NCBI GenBank assembly: GCA_022496805.1
Contig: CM040085.1
Location: forward strand, 11,499,811-11,563,810
DNA length: 64,000 nt
Origin: Pohlia nutans
Taxonomy: Eukaryota; Streptophyta; Bryopsida; Bryales; Mniaceae
Direction: 5' to 3'
In this document: piece after piece, positions 35,139 through 47,477 of the stretch
How the letters are laid out: every line of letters begins with the position of its first letter
Numbering within the stretch: position 1 is the first letter of the stretch
Made by a program: the position numbers and the translations under genes
Notes under the pieces: generated by a model
Told to the model about the DNA's origin: nothing
What the model saw: only the letters and a program-made list of their open reading frames with translations
Database searches by the model: none

Positions 35139-35715
35139 GACTAGAGCTACAAATTTGTTGTTGTTGTTAGTTGAACTCTTGCATTGACCTATTTAGTTGC
35201 ACAAAAACAAATGAAATAAAAATCTGACATCGCCCTTTCATCAACAACTATGGTGCACTCCCCAATACAGAGTTTGACATTGATATAATTTGCTATTGTT
35301 CAAACAAACTCAAGCAGTGAGTGTATGGTTTTGTAATAGGTCAAATCGTATGGCTACTCGAGGAAAAACCATATTTGTGTATTACAAGACGGGACCACAA
35401 GGAAAGCCATGTCACGTACATTCAGTGGCATCATGGCTCATGAGTGCGACTTAAGTGAAAGAAAGGAAAGAGAAAAGAAATTAACCGTAAAAAAGAAAAA
35501 GAAAAAGAAAAACATGGGGGAAAAGGGTTCAGTCTGACATTGCACGCCGCACTGTTGCCTATATCAAAGCAAAAAGCTCTCCAGTTTGTTGTCTGCAACT
35601 CGTCCAATGGCGCGACTGTGACTCCACTGACTGGAAAGACATGCAGCTTTTTTATTTTATACTGCACAAAGAAAAGAAACCATCGTGTATCCCCGTACTG
35701 CTGCTAACAGACGAT
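35139..35715. other. intergenic, nothing recognised
   Basis: No gene supported; the 78-codon minus-strand frame (35431-35667) is partly an A/G-rich low-complexity shadow. Confidence 0.3.
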
Positions 35716-35719
35716 TTAA

Positions 35720-35910
35720 CCCTTGAGGTCCCGAAAGCCCGTTCCATTCCAATCAGTGTTTTGTTGTATTTAGAATGGTTCCTCACCTCCAATAGTCTAA
35801 AATTCATGCAGCCATGATTCTAATGAGTTACTGGGGTCCCAATTTGGAGCTTCTTACTTACAACAAATGTCAAATATACGTCAACATATCTACTATCCCC
35901 AAGGGACCTT
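35720..35910. mobile_element. TTAA element family J
   Basis: 191 bp: CCCTTGAGGTCCC after TTAA 35716-35719, and an imperfect inverted end (AAGGGACCTT) before TTAA 35911-35914, which it shares with the following A element. Single copy here; the right tip lacks GGG. Confidence 0.6.
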
Positions 35911-35914
35911 TTAA

Positions 35915-36130
35915 CCCCCTGAAGGATCAAGGATTCATGGTTTTAAAATGAAGAATTCAATTGATCATATTGTGAAAAATCAATAATTCATATGGGACTG
36001 AATTATTTTATATCACTAGATCAATGAACAAGTTGGTCAAAAAACAAATAAATTTGAACATAAGGTAGTCCACATAGAACCTACCTAAAAAAACATGAGA
36101 CCCAATTCCGGCTTCTTGGTACTTTAGGGG
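35915..36130 (+). mobile_element. TTAA element family A
   Basis: Starts CCCCTGAAGGATCAAGG after TTAA 35911-35914 and ends CTTGGTACTTTAGGGG before TTAA 36131-36134. Collinear with 17267-17507. Confidence 0.9.
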
Positions 36131-36134
36131 TTAA

Positions 36135-37289
36135 GGGTTAAGAATTACGACAGAACGAAATGTGTGATAGGAGTTTAGGCATTATTATTATTATTGATAT
36201 TATTATTAAGAGGAGAATGAGTACAAGCTTGCCAAACTTGCCGAGTATGTGGCACCGGAAGCTCGGGCGAGGAAAGCGGTCAAAATAGCCCCCGCCCACC
36301 GTTGATTGGAATGATTGATGGTGAGAAGGGACATGAAATGCATTCCTCCGATGGATAATAAGTGGCCATGGCACAGGAAGCATGAACATAATGTTCTCGT
36401 GAACACTCAGTCAATGGGGGTCAGTAGTGCAACCACTCCCATTGCCAATCATGACACCTATCCAGGAACAAATATATTAAAACTGCCCTGCCGCACGATC
36501 AATGTAAAACATGCACTTGACTGATGATATATATCATGTGGTGGGTGCAAAAGAGTAACAAATAAAATAAAGAGTTGCGTTCAAGCCGGCAAACTCCATG
36601 GCCACAGACGTGGACTCAGGTTGAGCTCCTGCGACTTCCGGAAAGGCCATTTACTCTCAAATAATAAAGACACATGTCCATTGATGCCAATGTTAGTTTC
36701 GTGAAATATTGAGTACAGTCTTCACGTGGTCCCGCTGGATACAAATACCCTACGTAGCAGCACTCTATTGACAGATTTTTGGTAACTGACACAGAAAGAC
36801 GACGGAGGGTAAGTAAGTAGAGATTCAAAAAAAGTGACATGAAATGTGCCTCTAAAAAATTGTTTATACACATGTAAACCAAAAAAGAAAGAGCAAAAAA
36901 AAAAGAAGAAGCACAAGCCAGTAGGATGTGCTGCTACTGGGCTGCATAGACGAGCCCAGTGCAAACTAGTGACTATATGAGTTGTATGAGTTGCTCATTT
37001 CAACAACGAAACTGTGATCCTTGGGTCCAGAATAAGAATTCGACTTCGTCTATGAGCTTGAATGCAGCTTTTTCAGGTGTTGGGTAACTTGTCATGTATG
37101 AGATTTTTGTTTTTTACAACCTGTAATTTGAGAGCACCCAGTTATTGGGCTGGTCCTTGTATACTACAATGAAGGATAAAAAGGGAAAAGAAAAAAAACA
37201 ACAGAGATAGGAAAGGAATGAACGAGTTTCCGCACGATCCGCTTGCAAAACTTTCTTCAATTTGTTGATTAGGGTGAGAGCCGCATCCA
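36135..37289. other. downstream region and presumed 3' UTR of the zinc finger gene
   Basis: 37033-37289 is likely 3' UTR of the minus-strand gene. The rest holds an (ATT)n-like tract at 36181-36206 and no supported gene. Confidence 0.4.
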
Positions 37290-40200
37290 TCAGGCAGAGG
37301 TTGGAGTAAGCCCCGGCACCAACGCCATGCTCGCCACATGAGGTTTCTGGTGGATGGTGATGGTGTCAAGGGGAGCGTGATACGCGCGTTCAAAGCTGGA
37401 GAATTGGTTGACATTGGACTCCACCTGATTATTTGCAACGGGCTCCGATTTGCCTTGCTCAGCTGGGGAGTCTCCATATGAGTTTCGAGACGAGTTGTTG
37501 TTCATAATGTTGAAGAAGCTTAAGCTTGTGCCACCAGCAGCAGCAGGCAAGTAATTGTTGTTGTTGTTGTTCACGGGCGAGATTCCCGCATCCTGTTGCG
37601 CCATCTCCTCACACTCGGGGGCAGGCAAATTCAAATCCAGCTGCACTCCTTCCTTCAATGGCCTGCTTTGTTGCCCGGTCTGCACGGGCTTGCTCGCGCT
37701 CGTCACCTCGGTGCTGGAACCAGGGGTTCCACTGCCACCACCCCAATGACACCTCTTGTGGCCTCCCAGAGCTTGGCCCGAGGTGAACACGCGATGGCAG
37801 ATGGTGCACTCGTGCGCTTTGCTCTTGCGCACCGCGGCGTTCAGCATCTCCTCGTTGTCGTCCCTCGTGGTGGCCAAGTAGCACGGCTTGGTGTCTAACT
37901 CCTCACTGTTGTGCGAGGTCTCCTGGAGCTCGTTGGGCAGCAGCTGCTCCTCCGACTTGAGTAGCTCCTCGTCCTCGGCCTCCATGGATTCCTGACTCTG
38001 CTCATGCGCGCCCCCGTCACTCACATTCGTGCGCGCAAAGCACCCCTTCACCTTCTTGTGGCTCGCCCGGTGGCCCCCCAGCGCTTGGTGCGACTTGAAC
38101 TGCCTCTTGCACGTCGCACATTCGTACTTCGACCTTGCACTCGTGCCTTGATCCCCTGTCATCACAAAACACCACATGAGTTTCGTCACCAAACGAATTC
38201 AACATCCTCCTTGTTCGAGTGCAGTAGAGCCATCATCCAAACTGAGCATGTGGGAAGAGAAAGGGTAGAAAAATAGCACAGGGTTTTCGTCACCAAACAA
38301 AGAATTCAAAGTCCACAACATGTGGTTTATTAGAAGGGAAAAGAAGGATAGAAAAAATAGCATAAGAGTTTCGTCACCCAACGAAGAATTTCAAATTCCA
38401 CAACATCCTCCTTGTTCGAGTGAAGTGGAGTCATCATTCAAACTGAGCATGGTTATTAGAAGGGAAGAGAAATTGATTGACAATTTAGTACCTGCATCAA
38501 AGTCATCACCGCCATCTTCGGTGTCGCCACATGGACTGGCAACTTCAGTTTCCATTTTAACTTTCCTGTCGCGGTGGGGGAGCTCATCATCAGCCTCTTC
38601 AGCTTCAAGTCCAGACTCCGGTGTGCGTGACTTGCTGCGGGACAGTCTTCCCAGCGTGTCCGGCGCGAGCACGAGCGTCAGCTTCTCCTTATTAGCTGAC
38701 TGAAGAAGCATGAGAGCCTCGATCATGTCGTTTGACTCCGTCTTGGCGCTGTTGACAGCATCAAGGGAGCGGTGCGTCTGCCGCGACCGCTTCGACCTCT
38801 TCATCCATCCCATGACGGCGTGGCGATCCCCATTCGACATGTACGCAGCCTCAATACTTTCAGTGTCACTCTCATTGTCCGAGGCTTTCCCGGCCACATG
38901 CGCAGCTCGCCTCGAATCCAAGGACCCAGACTTCTCATTCTCCTCAGTGACCAAGGGAGCTGGTGGAGGCAGCTGACTAGCTGGTTTCTTGCGCCGAAAA
39001 CTCGCATGTACATGCGGGCCACTGCCCTGCCCATTGCTCTTCTCCGAGGGCGGCTGAATCCCTCGCCACTCGCGCTCCGGGTGGCACCTCATGTGCCCGA
39101 ACAGAGCCTTCCAACTCGGAAACTCCTTGCCACACTCTGTGCACGGCTTGGGAAACTCCTCGGACATCGAGCTCGTCTTCTTCGTGGGCGCCGAAGCTTG
39201 CACCGGCGCGGCGGCCACCCCGGCGTCCACCGCGTACTCCTGGTCAATCAGTTTCCTGCTCCGCTTCGGGTTGCGCCGCAACGTGTACTGCGGGTGATAC
39301 TTCTTATGCAAGCTCAAGCTCTTGGCGTTCTCGAAGTCCTCGTTGCAAATTCCGCACCGGTACCCTGTTCCATCTACCTCGTCGCCCTCCTCCGAGCTCG
39401 ACGTGTGCATCAATTCCTCACCATCCTCGCCTCGCTTCCTCGAGCCCCTCAAGTCCTTGGATTCCGGCGTTGCACCATCTTGCAACCTCGCCGACCTCTG
39501 GGAGGTAAGAGAACTCGACCGCGTCTTGGCCGTGTTCAGCTTGCGAAGCCCGGGGCGCGATGAGTCGCTCCTACGCGGCCGCGAGAGGGGACGATCCGGA
39601 GAGCTGTTCTCGTTTACTGTAGGCGACTCTGGATCCTTGATGGTGTTCTCGGCACTGCTGACCTCCGCCTTAAAGTGACCATACTCTTCGTCGGCGTCAA
39701 TCGCTACTACTTCAGTGTCGTTCTTTTCGCCTATGTCACTTGGTTCAATGTCCATGCCTGCATGGACGAAAACAAGGAGTTCGTAATCAATAAAATTAAT
39801 TAACACAAAGCAAGGATTAAGAACTCTACATGAAACACAACATGCATGCTTGAACAGACTGCGGCTTCTTACACCAATGCACGATCACAGCGATTCGGAA
39901 AGTCTGTATCTAGTCAGAGAACGATCGATGATGTTATAAGCGATCCTGTAACGTCCCAGCCGAACTCTGATAGGCACGGCGACCACACTAATTGAGAACC
40001 CTTGGCACGCCGTGCTGAGACCGCTAAAGACGCACGCTCAAGAGGCTCTCAGTCTGACATAAACGCTGCAAAGATCCAGTTCGTTATGAGGGCGAGGTAC
40101 AGAAAAAGCCAGCTCACACTGCGCAGTACTACGCATTGCCCTTCTCTCTCTCTCTCTCTAACGCAGCAGCTCACGGAACCCCACAAACAAACCCAAAGCC

Positions 40201-41566
40201 TGAGAGCGACACCAGTCTGTTACTCTTCTGTACATACAAGGGTATGTATAGGAGGACAACTAACTGAGGTGAGGAAGTGACACACCAGTGAGCTGGGAAG
40301 ATGGAGTGAGTACGCCTACTCATGGAGCTAAACTACCACTTCACTGATAGTTTCAAGCTAAAAGCTACCAGTTCACTTGTACTTCCCCACTTCCTCACCA
40401 AGCAAGATCTCGAAAAAGAAAGCCAAGGAGGGAAGGAAGGAAGGAAGGAAGGAAGCCCAAGAGGTTGCACAAGCTAGGAGCCTAAGCGAGCTTGTAGGAT
40501 CCCGGAGCGCCAAGGTAAGGAAAAGGAATCGCCCGTTACAGAGAAGCTCACTCACCCAACCTATCGAGCTCCAACTCTTTGTCACTGGTACAACAACCTG
40601 TCTTGGAAACCACGAGAACCCTCACTCCATTAAGCAAGCTCCGAATTACTCACTCCCACCTGCAGAAACTCTAGCCGCGACCGACACATCTGAGTCAAAC
40701 CCAATAATCCTCACTTGCACGCTTCACTATTGAGCTGAGCATATTCTCGGAAGCACCTCCCAAGTTATTTGCAACAATCGGTGACAGACTTCCTCCGGGA
40801 GAGCAAAAGACGGGGAGCTGAAAGCGGGAGCTCCCCGAAGCTACGGAGAGCTGCAACGACCACACGCGACGATGATGAATCCGAATCGACGAGAGCGCCC
40901 GCCCGCCCGCCAGCCCGACTAGGCTGACCAACCAATCTCAGTAGTAGTCACACAGAGAGAAAGGCTGTCGACAGCTTAAGAAGCTTAAGCTTAAGGCTAC
41001 GACAAAGAAGACGAAGAAGAAGCTGTCGACATACTTGACGAACCCCGAGAATCCACGGTCAGCTCACGATCAGAGCAAGCAGAGAGAGACGGCGAGAGCA
41101 CGGCAATTGGCGGACATCCCGGCGCACCCCAAGCGCAGCTGCGTCGCCAACGTGCACGCTCGACAATCAAGAGAAGGCTGCGTAAGAGAAGAGCTGAAGA
41201 GAGTGCGTAGCTCCGAGCTCAGCGGAAGCTCCGATCCAACCCCCACTCCAAAAATACCCCAGTCTTGGAGTGTCACCCGAAATTGCGCGTCACGCGCTAC
41301 AGAGGACAGTGTGAATAGCCAGCCAGCCAGCCAGCCAGCGAGCGAGCGAGCTCACCTTGGACGACCGAAGCAGCTCGCAAATTCTTCTTGCGCTCCTCAC
41401 TGGACCCGCTCGCCCCGCACGCATTGTCGGCGAGTTCCAGAACTGGAATTGGCTCCTCAAGATCCATCGCTACGCGCCTCTGATCCGCGGCCTGATCCGT
41501 GGTCACCCAATCTAGCTCCCTGTTGTTGTCGTCCACAGCTTCCGCTGAGCCGTCGGTCAAGGTCAT
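37290..41566 (-). CDS. C2H2 zinc finger transcriptional repressor (ZAT-like), three exons
   Basis: Core exons are 39757-38492 and 38155-37290 (GT-AG). From the Met at 39755 they encode 709 residues. Fingers in that numbering: finger 1 C134/C137/H150/H154; finger 2 C205/C208/H221/H225 with SWKALFGHMRCHPEREWRG; finger 3 C434/C437/H450/H454 and finger 4 C538/C541/H554/H558, both QALGGH, the plant-specific DNA-contact motif. LDLNLP at 594-599 is an EAR motif that recruits TOPLESS-type corepressors in the family. A poly-Asn run and acidic linkers surround the fingers. An upstream exon, 41566-41356, ends in a strong donor (CAAG|GTGAGC) and joins in phase to give a 780-residue protein. It looks coding but could be leader. 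The 1.6-kb first intron is long. Role: nuclear repressor, probably of stress or growth genes as in relatives; targets unknown. Confidence 0.92.
40433..40455. repeat. GGAA microsatellite in intron 1
   Basis: Tandem GGAA (or AAGG) units; low-complexity ORFs result. Confidence 0.9.
41321..41353. repeat. CCAG/GCGA microsatellite in intron 1 of the zinc finger gene
   Basis: Six CCAG-type units pass into GCGA units immediately inside the first donor site. Confidence 0.8.
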
Positions 41567-43317
41567 AGCTCGCTCTTGCACCTCCGCCTCGGAGACAACG
41601 TCACAGTAGTCGAAGCTTGCAGCTAAGTACCAAGGTGAACTGAAGAAGAAAAAGTAAAGGGACTCCGCGGGGGCATAAGGTAGCAGGGGCAGGGCAGCCC
41701 ACTCATCGCAGCATGGTGTGTGGTGGAGTCACTAATTGGGCATGAGTGTTGGTGTTCATGTGATGAATAAGGAAAAAGAAACAGGGGCTTGGAACCAACA
41801 CCGGGCTGGCACCGCAGCAGTAGCAGTAGTGCGGGCGAGAATTGTGGCGATCTTTCTGCCGCGGTGGGTCCCAAAAGGCAACTCCTCGCGGGATGACGAG
41901 TCTTTCCTGTCGTACCAACACAACAAACAAACAAACAACAATGCCACAATGAGAACCGTCATTCGAGGCTCTTCCTCTTCTTCTCTTCTCCGCCTCTTTC
42001 TTTCTTTCTTTCTTTCTTTCTTTCACTCACTGGCGATGACTCACTTCCTCACGCATCTTCTCCGTCACTCCTTTACAGATACAGCAACCCCCCACCATGA
42101 CCGACTACCTCCCCCTCTCCTCACGATTCCCATCCCATGCTGATTTGTCGGTACCGCAGCTCAATCAATCCACTCTCAGCTCCCCCAATTCTTTCCTCAC
42201 TAATAATCCCCAGTGTATGTATGTTGCTTCGACACACGAGGTGTCGTGTGCGTGACGACCCTTCTTGGCCACTCTCTCCCTCTATTGCCCCTCCTCACTT
42301 GTCGGCGCCGCAACGAGCTCAATTCACGTTGCTAATCGTCGATTCGAATGACCTCTCGAGAGCGGATGAATTAAGAGCAAGCTGAATTCCGGAATAGCGG
42401 CCGTGGCGGAACGAAGCAACACGCCTCTCCTTCCTTACTTACTTACTGACTTAGCTGCCTTTTCGTCCTCCTGAAGAACCGTGACGGTCCCAACAACCAA
42501 GCGCACGACGATGGATGACGACGCGACGAGTTAATTACTCACCAAAGCTTTGCTGACGAAACCTCCCGACCTGCCTCGACGGCGCGGAAACGACTGACCG
42601 GTCGGAAACGAAAGAATTGACTACTACGCGTCACGATTCCCACGTCGATTACCCGCCGTGGTTACGTTAATCATGCGCACTTGAGCCTCACTTACGAAAT
42701 GACTGACCCATGATTACGTGAATCACGCAGCAAGCAAGCTGACCCACCGATTCCCGGGCCAACCCAAAGATGCCCTACTTAGCATTCAGAATCTCTCGCA
42801 CTCACACGCGCAATCAATCACTCTCGCACTCACGACGCAATTACACAATGCGCTAACGATGAATTCACATACCATGCCATGCGCCATTGCCCGGAACCAC
42901 GAAACCCCGTCGACATTCAATATAATCAATCACACAAATAACAAATGAAACGGCAGAACGGATGGAATGGAGCAGCAGCAGGGGCGCAATCAGTGGAGAA
43001 GTGGAAGCTGGGAGTGAGAAGCTGTGCTGACCTGATGGAGCGAGCTCGGGCGATGCTCGTGCGGGATTGCAAGTGAGTGAAGCTTGCAAACGGACACAGA
43101 CAGACAGACGATGAGGATGCTTGGCTTGTGCGATGCAAAGACAGATGAGCGAGCCGGGGGTTGGGAGAGAGCACAAAACAACTGACAGTAACTGCAGTGC
43201 AGCAGCTCTTGGGGCTTTCACACGGCAGCAGCCCTCCTCTCCTCCCCCTCACCCTCCCCCCCAGCCTCTCTTCACTCCACTCTCACTCTCTCTCTCTCAC
43301 TCCAGGAAAAGTCACTC
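41567..43317 (-). promoter_or_regulatory. promoter region of the zinc finger gene
   Basis: About 1.7 kb clearly GC-richer than the intergenic DNA. It contains a TTTC microsatellite (41996-42024 region), an AACA/AAAC run near 41925-41940, and CT-rich tracts (43270-43305). No single TATA box or start can be fixed. Frames here are shadows of GC-rich non-coding DNA. Confidence 0.45.
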
Positions 43318-46300
43318 TGTTCTCCCACTTCACTAACCTTTTACCTTTTCTTCCTGCACTTTACTTCCTCTCAGTCTTCTATTTCTTCTCCGTGACTCTT
43401 CTCTCTCTCTTGTTAGGTGGATGTTTGTTGTCTCTTTCTTTCATCCTTCATTCACTCTTGTTGCGTTCCCATCTTGGTTTCTATGTGACACAAAAGTTTC
43501 ACTGCTTGACTCCAATCTTGAAAGAACTAATTTTAGCATTTTGCTACACGGATTCTCTTGTTAGGTGTCACCGAATGGAATGGATGTTGTTCTCTTTCTT
43601 TCATCCTTCATTCGTTCTTGTTGAGTTCGCATTTTGGGTTTCTATGTGGCACAAAAGTTTCACTACTTGACTCTAATCTTGAAACAATTAATTTTAGCAT
43701 TTTGCTAGGTGTCACCCACTGGAATGGATGTTGTCTCTTTCTTTCATCCTTCATCCGTTCTTGTTGAGTTTGCATTTTGGGTTGTATGTGGTAATGAACA
43801 TTCAACTATTTGACTTCAATCTTGAAACAAGTTGATTTTAGATTTTAGATTCCTACTAACTACAATTCAATTTATTTTTTTAGCAAACATTACCATCAGC
43901 CACTTGAATGGATGTTGCCTCTTTCTTTCATCCTTCATTCTCTCTTGTTGCGTTGGTATCTTGGTTTGTATGAGGCACTAATGTTTCACTAAATAATTGA
44001 TTTGAATCTTGAAACAAATTGATTTTAGTGTTGTGCTACACTTCAAACGTTTTCATCACCTACTTGAATGGATGTTGCCTCTTTCACCTTTCATCTTTCA
44101 TCCACTCTTCTTGCATTGGCATCTTGGTTTGTATGTGGCACATTCCCTCACGAAGGTTTCACTATTTGACTCCAATTTTGAAACAATTTTAGCGTTCTCC
44201 CAGTTTTGCTCCACTTCAAAAAAAAATTAGCAAACATTACCAAACTTCCTTAGTGATGTTTTGAAACATTTTGAAATGAAGAATAATCCTATTTACTTCA
44301 CAAATGTGGGGTTCAATATTAGCCCATATGTAGTATATTGAAATCGACATTGACAACCATATTCAAAATTATATAAATTTCATACCACTATGTCTTTTAC
44401 AATAAAATCAATATTATTCTGTAGGTACCATATTTATTCTACTTCCTCTTCTCCATGGTGTCTATAGTTAGGTGTTTGTCATCCAGTTGAATGGATGTTG
44501 TCTCTTTTTTCCACCCTTCATCCACTCTTGTCGCGTTGGCATCTCGGTTTGTATGCGGCAAAAACATTTCACTACTTGACTCCAAATTTGAAACAACTAA
44601 TTTTAAAGTTTTGATACACATCAAAAAATCAAGCAAACATTACCAAACTTCATTAGTGACGTTTTGAAACTTTTTGAAACGAAGAATAATCTATTAACTT
44701 CACAAGTGTGAGGTTCAATACACGGGGAGGTCACTCCATTGTCAAGTTGAAAACCACGTGCGAACAAAATAAATCTACTTTTTCTAAGTTGCATCACCAA
44801 AATGGGTCAAAATTTTATCAATTTTTTTTCATGAGTAGATATACTCAGTATCTATTACATAGTAAAAAAAGATAACCAAATTTGATGATCTTTCTTTTTT
44901 TATAAAACATACCGTTTCTAACTAGAATGACGTAGAAATGAACTAAAACAATTACTAAAAAAAATGAAGATGACTAAAAATTTCAAAAAAATATACAAAA
45001 GATGTTATCAATGGTTATGTATATGTAGAAAAAATATCATAATTTTTAAAATTATTTATGGCATATAATATAGGGGTAGCAAACTTTGTTCGCACGTGGT
45101 GTTCAACTTGACAATGGAGTGACCTCCCCGTGGTTCAATATTGGCCCACATGTAGTATTGATATTGACATTGACATCCATAATCAAAATTATAAAAATTC
45201 CATACCAACAATGAAATCAATATAATTTTGACAGTTGCAAATTTATTGTTGATTGGGTTTTGTAAGTACCAGTTTTATTCAACTTTTTCTCTGTGACTCT
45301 TCTCGATAGTTTCTCTACTTAGGTGTCACTTACTCCCACTTTGATGGATGTTGGGTCTTTTTTAATTATCCATCTAGTCTTGTTGCGTTGGCATATTAGT
45401 TTGTATGTGGTACATTCCATCACAAAAGTTCTAGTATATGAGGCCAATACTAAACAGTTTTGGAGTTTTGCTACACCTAAAAAAAATAGCAAATACCACC
45501 AAATTCCATTGGGTTTTGTATGAAATAATTTTGATATATTTTTGAAGTAAAGATTTGCTCTATTGTAGAGTACAATGTTGATTCTATATTGACACAAATG
45601 TAGTGGTGAAATCAACACTGAAATCCATGTTCAAATATGTATAAATCCTATATCACTATATCGTATATGATGGAATCAATATGATGCTAAGATTGCAAAT
45701 CCAATATTAAATCAAGTGATGACGTTTCGCAAGTTTGTACCTACACCCGCTTGGATGGATTTTGTTTGTTTTGTTCATCATCCATCAAATCTTGTTGCAT
45801 TGGATGTAAAAGGTATATGTAGGCCATTCCATTAAAAATATATATATATTTGAATTCAATATTGAAACACTATTGACTTCACAAATGTAGAATTGAATGA
45901 AAATGTAGAATACAATGATATAAACATAGAAGTGAATCAATAACTCAAGGCAACAAGACTAGATGGATGATACTAATAAAAGCTAACTCAACATTCATTC
46001 AAATGGGAGCAAGTGATACTTAAAGAGAAACTATGGAGGTGACTCATAGAGACAATAAAATAATAACAGTAGCTACAAAACTTGATCCAGCATTAAACTT
46101 TTACATGTCAAATTTATATCAGATGATTTTATAGTATGGGATGTAGTGGTATGGAATATAGTGGTATGGAATTTATATAATTTTTAATACGGATGTCAAT
46201 GTAAGTTTAATACTAAATTTGGACCAATATTGAACCCCAAATTTGTGAAGTTCATAGAATTATCTTCCATTTCAATACGTTTTAAAATGTCACACCAAAA

Positions 46301-46595
46301 CCTAATGAAGTTTTTAAATATTTGCTAATTTTTTTGAAATGTGGCATAACTCTAAGTTGTTTCAAGATTGGAGTCAAGTAGTGGAACGTTCATGAGGAAA
46401 TGTGCTATATACAAACCAAAATGACAACGCAACAAGATGGATGAAGGATGAAAAAAAGAGGCAACATCCATTCAATTGGGTGGCACCTAACTAGGGAATC
46501 ATAGAGAAGAGTCATGGAGAGGAAGGTAAGTGCAAAAAGGAGAGTGTAGAGAAAAATAAAAGGTTAGTGAAGTGGGAGAGCTTTCTCTCATATTT
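43318..46595. repeat. array of degenerate sub-repeats with inverted ends
   Basis: Units of about 150-550 bp share, in order, a TGAATGGATGTTG block, TCTTTCTTTCATCCTTCAT, TTGTTGCGTTGGCAT, a TTTGACTCCAATCTTGAAAC block and a TTCAATATTGGCCCA block. At least six lie in plus orientation (43.4-45.9 kb) and the last in minus (about 46.0-46.6 kb). Both outer borders carry CTCCCACTTCACTAACCTTT, so the whole is flanked by inverted ends, as in Foldback-type elements with sub-repeated arms. An hAT element is inserted at 44721-45132. ORFs within are repeat artefacts. Confidence 0.8.
44721..45132. mobile_element. hAT-type non-autonomous element
   Basis: 412 bp with inverted ends of 48 bp that differ at one position (start CACGGGGAGGTCACTCC). 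An 8-bp target duplication GTTCAATA lies at 44713-44720 and 45133-45140. The other sub-repeat units (for example near 44310) show the uninterrupted target. There is no ORF. An 8-bp duplication and CA...TG ends point to hAT. Confidence 0.92.
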
Positions 46596-47131
46596 TCTAA
46601 TGTCAAGTACTTAGTTGGTTGTTATCCATCATTTCAAAATATAACAAGTGTTGTTACCATAGTACCATAGCAGGGTCGCCACCCCTTGAGTGAAAAAAAT
46701 TCTTCTTTAAAAAATAACGTTTGCCGTTGAAAAGATGAATTTATTGATTTTTTTTATTTTTTTTATTAACGGCCCCAAATGGCTTAGAAATAGAAAAATA
46801 TAGCTTAAAAAAGTGCATTCTATTTTTGTTTTTTTATCCTCATAATTTTTTTTATACATTTTATTATTATTATTATTTTTTGGAGACCCTACTATGGCCC
46901 GGGGGTGCACAACAATATCCCGTATGGAACCATGTGAGTGAACAAAAGGAGTATTAATTGCGGGCTAGGCTTACAAAATATACATAAGCTTAGTGTATTA
47001 CTTTGTTCAATTTTGTAAATATACATAGTTCATTTTTAATATGATAAGAATTTTAAATTTACAAATAGGGCCATTCCCTTACAACATGTAGGTAGGAAGT
47101 AACTCTGAGGCCTCTTCATTGAAAAAAAAAT

Positions 47132-47164
<33 letters not shown>

Positions 47165-47477
47165 CAAGGCCAAGCAAATCAAAAGCATTGACCACTACAA
47201 CTTGGTAATTAGGAAGGGTTTATAGGATGCGTAGAAAAATGCTAATAAATGGGTTGAATATAGAAAACCAGTTGATTTGTTGGATCGACCATCTCATATA
47301 GAGATTGGATTGTGTTAGTACCACAAAGATCATGGATCACTACAAGCTTATGACTTGACAGATCATATCATGGTAAACTTAGGAACTATTATTGCTCTAG
47401 CTGCAATAACTTTTGTAGTAGAAAAAACTTGTATCAGTTTCGTGCTATGGATGAAAAAGTGTTAGTTGTCAATGCTT
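46596..47477. other. intergenic, with A-rich tract
   Basis: Contains the empty site of the Harbinger element (TTA at 46611-46613), an (ATT)n-like tract at 46861-46880 and a long A run at 47139-47164. No gene supported. Confidence 0.4.

Noticed and set aside
38772..39563. 263-codon plus-strand frame
   Set aside because: It lies antisense to the zinc finger exon; GC-rich codons leave the opposite strand open. No own motifs.
41035..41568. 177-codon plus-strand frame
   Set aside because: It is antisense to the upstream exon and runs through a CCAG/GCGA microsatellite; composition is low-complexity.
43558..43767. Short plus-strand frames in the sub-repeat array
   Set aside because: They repeat imperfectly with the units and are interrupted in most; no protein family.
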